A DNA stretch of 64,000 bases from the NCBI RefSeq assembly GCF_029892285.1, contig NZ_JARXVM010000002.1, forward strand, positions 372,001 to 436,000, in the 5' to 3' direction. A model generated the notes under the pieces. It was not told the DNA's origin and did no database searches. It saw nothing but the letters and a program-made list of their open reading frames with translations. The position numbers were made by a program, and so were the translations under genes. The stretch is from Rhizobium sp. SG_E_25_P2 (lineage in GTDB: Bacteria > Pseudomonadota > Alphaproteobacteria > Rhizobiales > Rhizobiaceae). The first letter of the stretch is position 1, and each line of letters begins with the position of its first letter. Positions 34,330 to 43,631 of this stretch are shown here, piece by piece.

Positions 34330-35823
34330 ATGGCCTATTATCTCGGCGTCGATATCGGGACTTTCGAATCCAAGGGCGTGCTGGTCGATGGCGCGGGCGA
34401 GATCGTCGCCCAGGCTGCGCGGCCACACAAAATGCTGGTGCCGCAGCCCGGCTGGGCCGAGCACGATCCTGACAAGGATTGGTGGGGCGATTTCTGCTTT
34501 CTGTCGAAGGCGCTGATCGCACAGAGCGGGATTGATCCCAAGCACATCCGCGCAGTCGGCGCTTCCGCCATCGGCCCCTGCATGCTGCCGGTTGATCGCG
34601 ACGGCAATGCGCTGATGAACGGCGTGCTCTATGGCGTCGACACACGCGCCGCCCGCGAGATCGAAACGTTGAACGCCAGCCTCGGCGAAGCGCGCATTCT
34701 CGACGAATGCGGCAATGCCCTGACCTCTCAGTCGGTTGGCCCGAAAATTCTCTGGCTTAAGAACAACAGGCCCGATCTCTACGAGAAGGCCGACAAGTTC
34801 GTGACCTCCACGACATTCATCGTGCAGAAGCTGACCGGCCGAACGGTGATGGATCATTACACCGCCGCCAATTTCTCGCCGCTCTACCGGATCGACGAAC
34901 AGGCTTGGTCGGACGCGCTCAATGACGGCATCGCGCCGCTCGACAAGCTGCCCGAGATCCTCTGGACCACCGATATTGCCGGCGAAGTGACGGCGGCCGC
35001 TGCGCACGCCACCGGGCTCGCCGCGGGCACCCCCGTCATTTGCGGCACGATTGATGCGGCGGCGGAGGCTTTTTCCGTCGGGGTGAGCGAGGCCGGCGAC
35101 ATGATGGTCATGTATGGTTCGACCATCTTCATCATCGAACTGACCGCAGCTCGCGTGCGCGACGCCCGACTGTGGTATGCGCCCTGGCTCTTTCCAGGCG
35201 AACACGCCTCGATGTCCGGGCTTGCGACATCGGGCACGCTGACGCACTGGTTCCGCGACCAGTTCGGCCGCGATCTCGATCCCGCCACGGCTTTCGGCGA
35301 GCTTGCCCGCGAGGCCGAAACCTCCGAGCCCGGCGCGAAGGGTCTCGTCTTCCTGCCCTATTTCTCGGGCGAACGGACGCCGCTTCACGATCCCGACGCC
35401 AAGGGTGTGCTGTTCGGCCTCAACCTCACCCATGGGCGCGGGGACATTTACAGAGCGCTGATCGAGGGCATCGCGCATGCCACCAATCATATCTTCGAGA
35501 CCTATGCAGAAGTCGGCGCCCGCCCTAAACGGCTGATGGCCGTGGGCGGCGGGGTCAAGAACAAGATCTGGCTGGAGGCAACCTCCGACATTTCGGGCCT
35601 GCCGCAGAGGCTGGCGCGGCGCATGGTCGGCGCGTCCTATGGCGACGCCTTTCTCGCCGCGCTTGGCGTCGGCGATGTCAAGCGCGAGGATATCCTGGCG
35701 TGGAATCCGGTGGAGGCGGAAGTCGTCGCGCAGCCGCACGCGGCCCATGCCCGCAATCACCGGATCTTCCGCAACCTTTACCGGCAGACCAAAGATCTGA
35801 TGCGGGATATTGCGGCCCCCTGA
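34330..35823 (+). CDS. FGGY-family carbohydrate kinase
   Basis: A 497-residue kinase with the two actin-like domains of the FGGY family. YLGVDIGTFESKGVLVD is the first phosphate-binding loop, GTIDAAAEAFSVGV carries the catalytic aspartate, and GLVFLPYFSGERTPLHDP, LIEGIAHATNHIFE and MAVGGGVKNKIWLE complete the ATP site. Xylulokinase-type enzymes are the nearest pattern, but the acceptor sugar cannot be told. It is 8 bases after the M42 gene, closing the three-gene operon, and is convergent with the diguanylate cyclase gene. Cytoplasmic phosphorylation of a ketose is the likely final step of the operon's pathway. Confidence 0.9.
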   Translation: MAYYLGVDIGTFESKGVLVDGAGEIVAQAARPHKMLVPQPGWAEHDPDKDWWGDFCFLSKALIAQSGIDPKHIRAVGASAIGPCMLPVDRDGNALMNGVLYGVDTRAAREIETLNASLGEARILDECGNALTSQSVGPKILWLKNNRPDLYEKADKFVTSTTFIVQKLTGRTVMDHYTAANFSPLYRIDEQAWSDALNDGIAPLDKLPEILWTTDIAGEVTAAAAHATGLAAGTPVICGTIDAAAEAFSVGVSEAGDMMVMYGSTIFIIELTAARVRDARLWYAPWLFPGEHASMSGLATSGTLTHWFRDQFGRDLDPATAFGELAREAETSEPGAKGLVFLPYFSGERTPLHDPDAKGVLFGLNLTHGRGDIYRALIEGIAHATNHIFETYAEVGARPKRLMAVGGGVKNKIWLEATSDISGLPQRLARRMVGASYGDAFLAALGVGDVKREDILAWNPVEAEVVAQPHAAHARNHRIFRNLYRQTKDLMRDIAAP

Positions 35824-35832
35824 TCCAGGGGG

Positions 35833-36939
35833 TCAGGTCTCGGCGTGCAGCCAGACGCGATTGCGGCCGTTCTGCTTGGCTTTGTAAAGCGCTGCATCGG
35901 CGGCGCTCATCACCTCGGTTATGACGCTTGTCGCTCTTGCGACGGCGACGCCGGCGCTGATAGTGGTGATGGCGTCTTGATGGTTCTCGATCCGTTTGCG
36001 GATGAGTTCAGCGATGGCCAGCGCCGCGTCGTTGCCCGATCCCGGCAGGAAGACGCCGAATTCCTCTCCGCCCAGGCGACCATAGATCGCATGTGACGGC
36101 AGATCGCTGGCGATCATTTCGGCTACCTTGCGGAGCACCTTGTCTCCCGTCGCGTGGCCTAATGTGTCATTGACCCGCTTGAAATGGTCAATATCAAGCA
36201 GGATGAACGCGTCGCCCGGTCGAGGCTCTGCTGGCAGGCCGCTGAAGAAGTGACGGCGATTGGGAAGACCTGTCAATTCGTCCGTGGCGATCAGCCGGTG
36301 CAGATCCGCCTCCGTCCGCTCCTTCACCATGATGATGATGAACAGGCAGATGATGAAAAACAGCACGATCAGCAGGAAAAACACGATGTTGAGAGCGTCA
36401 GGCGAAATCAGGAGCCCATTGATGCCGAGGACTATGGCGAAGCAGAGGAGCGCGCCCAAGCCAAGCGCCAGGGACAGTGGAATCTTGGCGCTCAGTTTTT
36501 CGCGCCGCATGTCGAGAAAAACCATCATCGCGCAAACGAAAAGATAAAACCCTGCTGAAAAGTTGAAGACGGAGGCGCGGATTCTGTTGTCGTCCATGCT
36601 GTCGGTGAACAGAATCACGAAGGTCAAGATGAATGGCGGCAGCATCGCCAGCCAAAGACGCGTCGTTTTTGCCCCGGTGGTCAGTTCTTTGAGCCCGATC
36701 CAAAGCAGGGCGTAGCCCGCCAAGCCCATCACGGTCATCAACATGATCCAAAATGTGCCTGCGAGAGTCCCGGCTTCCACCATGCCGGCCAAGGTTGTGG
36801 CGGCTGCCTGGAGGAAGAACGAAGCGGCGAGCACGCCGAGGCCTTCGATGTGATCGCCGTGCCAGCGGACGTATAAAAAGCAGATCGCCCCGACGAGCAG
36901 GGACGACTTGAACAGCAGGAGAATGGTGGCAAGATCCAA
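35833..36939 (-). CDS. membrane-bound GGDEF diguanylate cyclase
   Basis: A 368-residue protein with about seven hydrophobic segments in residues 1-200 and a GGDEF domain after about 205 (ATDELTGLPNRRHF at its start, YGRLGGEEFGVFLPG at the active loop). It should make cyclic di-GMP from two GTP. The usual inhibitory RxxD site, five residues before GGEEF, is not present: the stretch reads SDLPSHAIYGRL. Product feedback is therefore probably weak. The start is TTG; the next in-frame ATG is 52 codons later and would delete the first membrane segments. Position beside a sugar operon gives no hint to the signal. Confidence 0.9.
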   Translation of the reverse strand: MDLATILLLFKSSLLVGAICFLYVRWHGDHIEGLGVLAASFFLQAAATTLAGMVEAGTLAGTFWIMLMTVMGLAGYALLWIGLKELTTGAKTTRLWLAMLPPFILTFVILFTDSMDDNRIRASVFNFSAGFYLFVCAMMVFLDMRREKLSAKIPLSLALGLGALLCFAIVLGINGLLISPDALNIVFFLLIVLFFIICLFIIIMVKERTEADLHRLIATDELTGLPNRRHFFSGLPAEPRPGDAFILLDIDHFKRVNDTLGHATGDKVLRKVAEMIASDLPSHAIYGRLGGEEFGVFLPGSGNDAALAIAELIRKRIENHQDAITTISAGVAVARATSVITEVMSAADAALYKAKQNGRNRVWLHAET

Positions 36940-37023
36940 GACTTGGCTTCCGAATGCTTACTTCATGAAATAAGCATAAGCCGAGCGCGTTACGGTTTTC
37001 TGAACCGGTTCAAGATCGCGGAG

Positions 37024-37060
37024 CAAAAAAACAGAACGCGACGCGCGACGCGCCGCGTTC
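37024..37060 (-). terminator. terminator of the nitroreductase gene
   Basis: On the minus strand GAACGCG (from 37060) and CGCGTTC (to 37034) pair around a GC-rich loop and lead into a seven-T run. It lies just after the nitroreductase stop. Confidence 0.85.
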
Positions 37061-37069
37061 CCGGAGCCA

Positions 37070-37702
37070 TCAGGCGACGGTGGAGACGAATTCATCCCTG
37101 GGGCGGCGGACTTTCTTGAGGTTCGCCAGCCAGTCGCCTTCCGTTGCGCGGTAGCCGAGCGGCAGAATGGTCACCGAACGCAGGCCGCGGGCGCGCAGGC
37201 CGAGAATGTCGTCGAGCGCTGCGGGATCAAAGCCTTCCATCGGCGTGGCGTCGACTTTTTCTTCCGCGGCCTGGGCGATAGCGAGGCCGAAGCCGATATA
37301 GGCCTGGCGGGCGGCGTGTTCGAAATTCACCTGCTCGTCACGATTTGGATAGTTGTTGAGCAGCATCTGACGGTAGTTTTCCCAGCCTTCATTGGTGACG
37401 CCGCGTTCCTCATTGACGAGATCGAACATCTTGTTGATGCGGTCCGTGGTGTAATTGTCCCAAGCGGCGAAAACGAGCAGGTGAGAGCCGTCGGTGACCT
37501 GAGCCTGGTTCCAGGCGATCGCCTTGATCTTTTCGCGTACATCCTTGTTGGTGACGACGATCACTTCGAAGGGCTGCAAGCCGCTGGAAGTCGGCGCGAG
37601 CCGCGCGGCCTCGACGATGCGGTCGACCTTGTCTTCGGAGACGGTCTTGGACGGGTCCATTTTCTTGGTGGCGTAGCGCCAGGAGAGTGTGTCGAGAAGC
37701 AT
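37070..37702 (-). CDS. nitroreductase-family NAD(P)H oxidoreductase
   Basis: A 210-residue FMN-dependent reductase of the NfsB/YfkO type. RYATKKMDPSKTVSEDKV and APTSSGLQPFEVIVV near the N-terminus form the FMN phosphate site, and ILPLGYRATEGDWLANLKKVR closes the protein, as in the family. It reduces nitro-aromatics or quinones in the cytoplasm using NAD(P)H. It is a single gene with its own terminator. Natural substrate unknown. Confidence 0.92.
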   Translation of the reverse strand: MLLDTLSWRYATKKMDPSKTVSEDKVDRIVEAARLAPTSSGLQPFEVIVVTNKDVREKIKAIAWNQAQVTDGSHLLVFAAWDNYTTDRINKMFDLVNEERGVTNEGWENYRQMLLNNYPNRDEQVNFEHAARQAYIGFGLAIAQAAEEKVDATPMEGFDPAALDDILGLRARGLRSVTILPLGYRATEGDWLANLKKVRRPRDEFVSTVA

Positions 37703-37815
37703 GATTGCCTTCCTAAATGGTCATTGCCGAGATCACTTAGGCGCCCGCTCATCGGAAAACAATTAGCATGCTGATAAATATTTGCCGCCGGAACGAAGAT
37801 TTCTCCCGCGCCAGA

Positions 37816-38256
37816 TTAGATCACGCCTTTCTTGATGATAAAACAGCCGTAAGGACCGGGATCGGAGGTCCGGAACACCACAAAACTCTGCCGCGCCGCC
37901 TCGTAAAACGCGAAACGCTCCAAGGCCGCCATGCCCACGGCTCGGCCTTCCGCTGCATCGACCACCGCCTGCACGGCGTCGAAGATCGGCAGGACTTCGC
38001 CGGGATTGCCGACAACCTGCATGCGTTTCACCGGTTGCTCGACAAAGGTGTCGACCGGAAAAAGTTCGAGAATGGCGGCGAGCGCAGTCGGAATGTCAGC
38101 TCCGGCGAGATCGATGATCTCTCCGTAAACTGTGTCGCGCGCAATGGTCGCCGCCGGGTGGTTGACGTCGCAGATCAGGAACTCGTCGCCATGGCCCATC
38201 AGCATCAGCGCGTTCAGGGCTTCGGCGCTCAGAAGGCGCGGGATCTTTTTCAGCAT
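37816..38256 (-). CDS. RbsD/FucU-family sugar mutarotase (copy 1)
   Basis: A 146-residue protein of the RbsD/FucU family, which interconverts anomers of ribose or fucose. The conserved MGHGDEFLICDVNHP holds the catalytic histidine and aspartate, and YGCFIIKKGVI is the typical C-terminus. The ATG at 38256 overlaps the permease stop (ATGA). It is the last gene of a leftward sugar ABC operon, and a second family member is encoded on the other side of the same divergent system. The FucU-type NHPAATIA signature favours L-fucose over ribose, but this is tentative. Confidence 0.88.
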   Translation of the reverse strand: MLKKIPRLLSAEALNALMLMGHGDEFLICDVNHPAATIARDTVYGEIIDLAGADIPTALAAILELFPVDTFVEQPVKRMQVVGNPGEVLPIFDAVQAVVDAAEGRAVGMAALERFAFYEAARQSFVVFRTSDPGPYGCFIIKKGVI

Positions 38257-39185
38257 CACTTCACCGATCCGGCTGTCATGCCCTTGATGATATAGCGTTC
38301 CAGGAAGATGCCGATCACCACCAGCGGCGCAATGGCTGCCGTCGACAGCGCCGCCATGGACCACCAGTTGATGCCTTGCGATCCGGTTTGGCTCGCCACC
38401 ATCACCGGCACGGTGGTGGCGTGAGTCGAGGTGAGCAGGGCTGCGAAGAAATATTCGTTCCAGCACAGAACCAGCGCGAGAATAAAGGCGGCGACCATGC
38501 CCGGCGCAGCGAGCGGAAAGACGATGCGGAAGAAGGCGCCCCAGATCGACAATCCGTCCACCAGCGCCGCTTCCTCAAGCTCGACGGGAATGCCGGCAAA
38601 CTGGTCTCGCATGATCCAGATGACGATCGGCAGCACCATCAGCGTATAAAGCATCACCAAGCCGAAGGTGGTGTCTAGCAGCGCCAGTTCCTTATAAAGC
38701 GCCAGGAAGGGCAGGGCCAGCACCACCGGCGGCAGGATCAGCTGCGACAGGAAGAAGAAGGAGATGTCCTTGTTGCGCATCCAACCGATCTTGTAGGCGA
38801 AGCGGGTCAGCCCATAGGCGGCGAGCGAGCCGATCAGCACGGCAAGCAGCGAGGCGCTAACCGAGGTGATGACGCTGTTGAAGAAGCGCTTCAGGAATTC
38901 ATCGCGGACGGTGGAGGGACGGATAATTGTTTCCGGCGACAGGCCCAGCGACTGCCAACCCTTCCAGTTGGGGACGAAGTCCACCCAAGGGGTGATGGCG
39001 CCCTTCTGCACGTCCTTGGCGACTTTGAAGGAGGTGGTCAAGGTCCAGTAGATCGGAAACAGGCAGATGATCGTCCAGAGCGTGAGCGCTCCGTAGATGA
39101 AGAAACGGCCGAAATAGAATTTCGCGGTTCCGTCTTTTTCCGTGGGCGCGTCGGCGGCGCTGATGGCTTGGCTCAGTGTCGTCAT
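38256..39185 (-). CDS. sugar ABC transporter permease (MalG-type)
   Basis: A 309-residue inner-membrane permease with six expected membrane segments and a hydrophilic N-terminal tail of about 30 residues. The coupling loop is canonical: ELEEAALVDGLSIWGAFFRI. A large periplasmic insertion (residues about 65-100, VDFVPNWKGWQSLGLSPET) follows the first membrane segment, as in MalG relatives. GGAGGACGTC precedes the ATG at 39185. It lies 10 bases after the other permease and overlaps the mutarotase. Confidence 0.9.
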   Translation of the reverse strand: MTTLSQAISAADAPTEKDGTAKFYFGRFFIYGALTLWTIICLFPIYWTLTTSFKVAKDVQKGAITPWVDFVPNWKGWQSLGLSPETIIRPSTVRDEFLKRFFNSVITSVSASLLAVLIGSLAAYGLTRFAYKIGWMRNKDISFFFLSQLILPPVVLALPFLALYKELALLDTTFGLVMLYTLMVLPIVIWIMRDQFAGIPVELEEAALVDGLSIWGAFFRIVFPLAAPGMVAAFILALVLCWNEYFFAALLTSTHATTVPVMVASQTGSQGINWWSMAALSTAAIAPLVVIGIFLERYIIKGMTAGSVK

Positions 39186-39195
39186 GACGTCCTCC

Positions 39196-40320
39196 TCAAT
39201 TTTGGTCGCTGGTGTTCCACCGGCTGGCGAGTTTCAGTAAACCGGTCACGAAGAGGATAATCAATACGAGATAGACGAAGGCCAGCATGGTGCCGTAGCC
39301 GACATTCGATCGCTCTCGATATTCGCGGAAGATGAAGCTGGTCACAGTGTCAGTGGCGCCGCCGGGGCCGCCAGCGGTCATGTTGATGACGATGTCGGCC
39401 AACTTTAGCTTGAAGATCACCCTGAGGACGACGGCGGTGATCGACACCGGCAGCATCAGCGGGAATGTGATGCGCCAGAAGGCCTGCCAGGGCGTCGCGC
39501 CATCGACGCGGGCGGCTTCCTGCACTTCTTTCGGCATGGCCTGGAGGCCTGCCAGCAGCATGATCAGCATGAAAGGGATATAGGTCCATGCGTCCATGAT
39601 CATGATCGACACGCGGGCGATGCCCGGCGTCGAGAAGAAAGCCGGCTGGTCCCAGCCGAGATGTCGCGCGAGCGTGGCCAGCGGGCCGAAACGATACTCG
39701 CCGAGCGACTTTCCGACCATCCAGGACACCGCGACCGGCGACAGCATGAAGGGCAGCAGGAAGGCGACGCGAAAGAATTTTCGAGCGCGAATCTCGGCAT
39801 TGAGCAAAAGCGCAAGGCCGAAGGCGATGGCGTATTCGACCAGGATCGCCAGCACATAATAGACCATGTTCAGGATGGCGTTCCAGAAATAGGGATCGCT
39901 CGACATTTTCACCAGATTGTCGACGCCATTGAAATGTTGTCCCTCGAAGGACGACAGGTTCCAATCGGTGAAGGCGATATACAGACCGAAAATTGTCGGG
40001 AAAATCACCATGAACACGGTGAACAGGAAAGCCGGCAGAATGAACAGCATCTTCTTGCCGTATTCGCCGCGGACCATCACCAGCGAATAGGCCAGCGCCA
40101 CACACCACAGGAGCACCGCGTAGAGCACCGGGCGCCAATTGTCGAAGCCGATCGCCAGCGCGCCGGAGACATGCAGGCTTTGCACGGCGGCCGTTGCGAC
40201 CAGCAGGGCGGTCGCGGCCCAAAACGCCATGCGGCCAAGCCGCTTGCGGCTTTCGGGAATTTCGTCGTCGGTGTTGACCGTGAATAGCCGGTCATTGACC
40301 AAATCAGCGCTGCTCGACAT
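39196..40320 (-). CDS. sugar ABC transporter permease (MalF-type)
   Basis: A 374-residue permease with extra N-terminal membrane segments (WAATALLVATAAVQSLHV and VLYAVLLWCVALAYSLVMV) before the six-helix core, as in many MalF-type subunits. The coupling loop reads PKEVQEAARVDGATPWQAFW. It is preceded by the solute-binding-protein gene, with a strong hairpin in between, and followed by the second permease gene. Confidence 0.9.
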   Translation of the reverse strand: MSSSADLVNDRLFTVNTDDEIPESRKRLGRMAFWAATALLVATAAVQSLHVSGALAIGFDNWRPVLYAVLLWCVALAYSLVMVRGEYGKKMLFILPAFLFTVFMVIFPTIFGLYIAFTDWNLSSFEGQHFNGVDNLVKMSSDPYFWNAILNMVYYVLAILVEYAIAFGLALLLNAEIRARKFFRVAFLLPFMLSPVAVSWMVGKSLGEYRFGPLATLARHLGWDQPAFFSTPGIARVSIMIMDAWTYIPFMLIMLLAGLQAMPKEVQEAARVDGATPWQAFWRITFPLMLPVSITAVVLRVIFKLKLADIVINMTAGGPGGATDTVTSFIFREYRERSNVGYGTMLAFVYLVLIILFVTGLLKLASRWNTSDQN

Positions 40321-40360
40321 ACGGCTCCGCCCGTTTTCATAGTTCCTGGGTAAACAGAAA

Positions 40361-40388
40361 GGCCGGCGGCGTAACGCCGCCGCCGGCC
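40361..40388 (-). terminator. intercistronic hairpin after the solute-binding-protein gene
   Basis: GGCCGGCGGC (40361-40370) pairs with GCCGCCGGCC (40379-40388). On the minus strand a short T-rich stretch follows. Such hairpins after binding-protein genes commonly protect that message and reduce read-through to the permeases. Confidence 0.6.
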
Positions 40389-40408
40389 AAGATGCGATGA
40401 TCGCGCGG

Positions 40409-42070
40409 TTACAGGCCCAGCGAGGCCTTGTAGAGAGCGATCTGCTTGTCGCGACCGATCTGATCGGTCAGCTTTTCCCAGGCGGCGGCGATCTTGTCGG
40501 CGCCTTCCTGCGCGGTCATCTGGCCGGCAAAGATCTTGGCCAGTTCGTCTTCGGCGACCGAATAGTACTGGAAGATACCGGGGATGCGCGGCTCGATGGC
40601 TGCGTTCGGGTGGTTGTAGCTGTCCTTTTCCGAGCCGAGATAGGACGAGATGAAGCCCTCGTCATAGCCTGCGGCAACCCATTCCTCGATGTTGAAATGC
40701 GAGTTGCGGTAGGGCTGCATGCCGGACGGATAGGCTGCGGTCCACAGCGAGATGTCCTTGCCGCCGAGATGGGCGGCTGCGGACCAGGCCGCCTTTTGCT
40801 TCACCGGATCGGCGTCGACGCGGGCCATGACATAGATGCCCCAGCCGATATAGGCCATGTTCGGCGCATAGTTCGGGCCCGAAGCGAGCTTGTCCCACTG
40901 GCCGGTCTTGGAGTTGAAGACATCGTCGGAGCCGGGAAGGATCGAGAAGCCGACCGAGTCGCCGATGACTGAGGAGTCTGACGTCTTGGCGGAAGAACCC
41001 ACGTCGCCCCACCAGGCCAGCATCGAGCCGGTGCCGGCGAGGAACTGCTGGAAGGCGGTCGTGCCGGGATCGGCGTTGAGCTGATCGGCCGGCTCGGACG
41101 GCAGGGCGTCGATAACGTCCTGGATGGTGCGGACCCAGGCCGGGTTGTTGATACGCGGCTTCATCGTGTCGGCGTCGAACAGCCAGGCCTTGTCATCGGG
41201 ATGCTTGGCGTAAGCCGTCGCGCGCGAGGCGAGGAAGTAGAAGCCGAAGCCGCCCCAGCCCTTGGGCGCGTCGAGATAGCCGTACAGATCCTGGCCGTCG
41301 AGCTGCTTGCCCTTGAGGAATTTGGTGACTTCCTGCACCTGCTGCCAGGTCTTGGGCACGCCCCATTCGCCCTGATGTCCCTCGTCCTTCCAGGCCTTGG
41401 CGAGGTCGGCGCTGGCGAAGACGTCGGTGCGGTAGTTGAAGTTGTGGCAGTCGCCGTCGACGGAGATGCGATATGTCTTGCCGTTCCAGGTGCCGACTGG
41501 AGCCTTGAGGTAGCCGACATAGTCGTCCATGTCGATCTGGGTCTTGACCCAATCGGGCATTTCAGACGCCAGACCCTTTCCGCAAACATCGCCCTCAAAC
41601 GGCGCGCCCATTTCGAGAATGTCGAAATCGACGGTGCCTGTGGCGATGGATTGCTGCAGACGAGCGTTATAGTCTGCCTGGGCGAGGTCGATCCAGTTGA
41701 TCTTGGCGCCGGTATATTGTTCCCAGGCATAGAGCAGGCCGCGGAACAGAACATTGTGGAGGTTCTGGTTGTTGAGGCCCATGAAGGACAGCTCGACGCC
41801 CCTGAACTCGCCTTCCTTGACCGCAGCCTTGGTGGCGCCGAGGCAGAGTTCACCGACCTTCTGCCAGTCGGCGTCCGTGGGCGAACCTGCGCCGACACCC
41901 GGAATCTTCAGAATTTCCGCACGCAGATTGTCCTGCGCCATCGCCGGGCCGGCGATGCCTGACAGAGCCGTGCCTGCAAGGCCCATCGCGCCGAGGCTCG
42001 CCGCGCCTTTCAAAAGGCTCCGACGGTTCATGGCCTGTCTGGCCAACAATTCGTAGAGTTCAACTTTCAC
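40409..42070 (-). CDS. large sugar ABC substrate-binding protein, probable Tat substrate
   Basis: A 553-residue binding protein, well above the usual 400-450 residues for its class. The N-terminus contains NRRSLLKGAASLGAMGLAG, a twin-arginine leader, with a cleavage-like GPAMAQ at about residues 40-45. The mature protein reads as a family 1 solute-binding protein (FRGLLYAWEQYTGAKINWID, and FDILEMGAPFEGDV). GTG at 42070 is chosen for its GGGAGGA site; ATG at 42031, directly before NRRS, is the alternative. It heads the leftward operon; the ATPase gene lies on the other strand across a 439-base gap. Confidence 0.88.
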   Translation of the reverse strand: MKVELYELLARQAMNRRSLLKGAASLGAMGLAGTALSGIAGPAMAQDNLRAEILKIPGVGAGSPTDADWQKVGELCLGATKAAVKEGEFRGVELSFMGLNNQNLHNVLFRGLLYAWEQYTGAKINWIDLAQADYNARLQQSIATGTVDFDILEMGAPFEGDVCGKGLASEMPDWVKTQIDMDDYVGYLKAPVGTWNGKTYRISVDGDCHNFNYRTDVFASADLAKAWKDEGHQGEWGVPKTWQQVQEVTKFLKGKQLDGQDLYGYLDAPKGWGGFGFYFLASRATAYAKHPDDKAWLFDADTMKPRINNPAWVRTIQDVIDALPSEPADQLNADPGTTAFQQFLAGTGSMLAWWGDVGSSAKTSDSSVIGDSVGFSILPGSDDVFNSKTGQWDKLASGPNYAPNMAYIGWGIYVMARVDADPVKQKAAWSAAAHLGGKDISLWTAAYPSGMQPYRNSHFNIEEWVAAGYDEGFISSYLGSEKDSYNHPNAAIEPRIPGIFQYYSVAEDELAKIFAGQMTAQEGADKIAAAWEKLTDQIGRDKQIALYKASLGL

Positions 42071-42509
42071 GCCATATCCTCCCATGGTGGCTTACAATCC
42101 AGCCCGGCGCACTCCCCGCCTTGCCGTTTCGTCGAAGAAGTCTTGCATGTGGACCGCGCCTGACGCAAATTGTATTTTACCGACATCGATAAGGACAAAA
42201 GCGTCTGCTCCTCCGCAGTACACGCATAAATCACGCCTGATTTGGCGATTTGCAAAATAAATCTGTCCTATGCTGGCCGTCAATCATCAATTTCAATGGC
42301 TTGTATTGCATTGCGGTATTCGTGTTGCATCGCAATACATGCGTGGCCGGAAAAATCTGGACAGTCCATTCTGGGTCGGCTACACGGAAACCAAGGGGGC
42401 GGCGACCCATTGCGGTTGCTGTGCGCCCTTGGGGAGGTATTGTAAGTTTTGAACAACGATGGCCTGGCGGCTTCGGGTTCGAGACGGTATCCGCATTTCG
42501 GGAGGTGGA
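42071..42509. promoter_or_regulatory. 439-base divergent regulatory region of the sugar system
   Basis: No gene is seen. TGTATTGC (42302-42309) and GCAATACA (42332-42339) are a perfect 8-bp inverted repeat, with related ATTGC and GGTATT words between them, so a repressor operator pair is likely. The region must hold promoters for both the binding-protein operon and the ATPase operon. Which regulator binds is not evident; none is encoded nearby. Confidence 0.5.
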
Positions 42510-43571
42510 ATGTCTCAAGTTCTGGTCCAGGACGTCAAGAAGGCCTATGGGTCGCTTGAGGTCATTCATGGCGTCAATATAGACATCGCCGACGGCGAGT
42601 TTGTGGTGCTTGTCGGCCCGTCTGGTTGCGGGAAATCAACGCTGCTGCGCATGGTCGCGGGCCTCGAAAGCATCACCGGCGGCAAGATCCTGATCGGCGA
42701 CCGCGTGGTCAACAATGTGCCGCCGTCGGATCGCGACATCGCCATGGTCTTCCAGTCTTATGCGCTCTATCCGCATATGAAGGTCAAGGACAACATGGCC
42801 TTCTCGCTGAAACTGAAGAAGACGGATCCCGCCGTCGTGGCCGAACGCGTCGCCTCCGCTGCCGGCATTCTCGGGCTGACGCCCTATCTGGACCGGTATC
42901 CGCGACAGTTGTCCGGCGGCCAGCGCCAACGCGTCGCCATGGGCCGCGCCATCGTTCGCAATCCGCAGGTCTTCCTGTTCGACGAGCCGCTGTCCAATCT
43001 CGACGCCAAGCTGCGCGTGCAGATGCGCACGGAGATCAAGGAGCTGCATCAGCGGCTCAAGACCACCACAATCTACGTCACCCATGACCAGGTCGAAGCC
43101 ATGACCATGGCCGACCGTATCGTGGTGCTGCAGGATGGTCGCGTCGAGCAGATCGGCGCGCCGCTCGACCTCTACGATACCCCGGCCAATCTGTTCGTGG
43201 CGACCTTCATCGGCTCGCCGTCGATGAACCTGATCAAGGGCAGAGTGAAGATCGTTGGCGGCGATGCGTTTGTCGAGGCGGGCGACCTGCTGCTGCCGAT
43301 CAGCGCTGGCCGCGCTGTGTCGGAGGGCCAGGAGGTCACCTACGGCATTCGCCCCGAACATCTCGAACTCTCCGATGAGGGTTTCGAAGGAAAGGTCGGC
43401 GTCGTCGAGCCGACCGGGTCTGAGACGATGGTGTTCGTGCATGCCGGCGGTCGCGATATACTCGCGCTGTTTCGCGAACGGCATATGTTTTCGCCGGGTC
43501 AGACGATCCGCCTCAGGCCGCGCCGGGAAGCGGCGCATGTATTCGACAGCGCCACCGGCAAACGGATATGA
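42510..43571 (+). CDS. sugar ABC transporter ATPase (UgpC/MalK type)
   Basis: A 353-residue ATPase with all motifs canonical: Walker [13 protein letters not shown], signature [15 protein letters not shown], Walker [17 protein letters not shown]-loop [11 protein letters not shown]. The C-terminal TOBE domain runs to about residue 350. The ATG at 42510 follows GGAGGTGG. It is the first gene of the rightward operon with a mutarotase and ribokinase, and faces the operon encoding the matching binding protein and permeases, which have no ATPase of their own. Being MalK-like, it could also serve other permeases. Confidence 0.93.
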   Translation: MSQVLVQDVKKAYGSLEVIHGVNIDIADGEFVVLVGPSGCGKSTLLRMVAGLESITGGKILIGDRVVNNVPPSDRDIAMVFQSYALYPHMKVKDNMAFSLKLKKTDPAVVAERVASAAGILGLTPYLDRYPRQLSGGQRQRVAMGRAIVRNPQVFLFDEPLSNLDAKLRVQMRTEIKELHQRLKTTTIYVTHDQVEAMTMADRIVVLQDGRVEQIGAPLDLYDTPANLFVATFIGSPSMNLIKGRVKIVGGDAFVEAGDLLLPISAGRAVSEGQEVTYGIRPEHLELSDEGFEGKVGVVEPTGSETMVFVHAGGRDILALFRERHMFSPGQTIRLRPRREAAHVFDSATGKRI

Positions 43572-43631
43572 TCTGCCGGCGGCGCATGGTCGCCGTCGCT
43601 TCATTCATCGCAACCATCCAGGGAGGCCACT

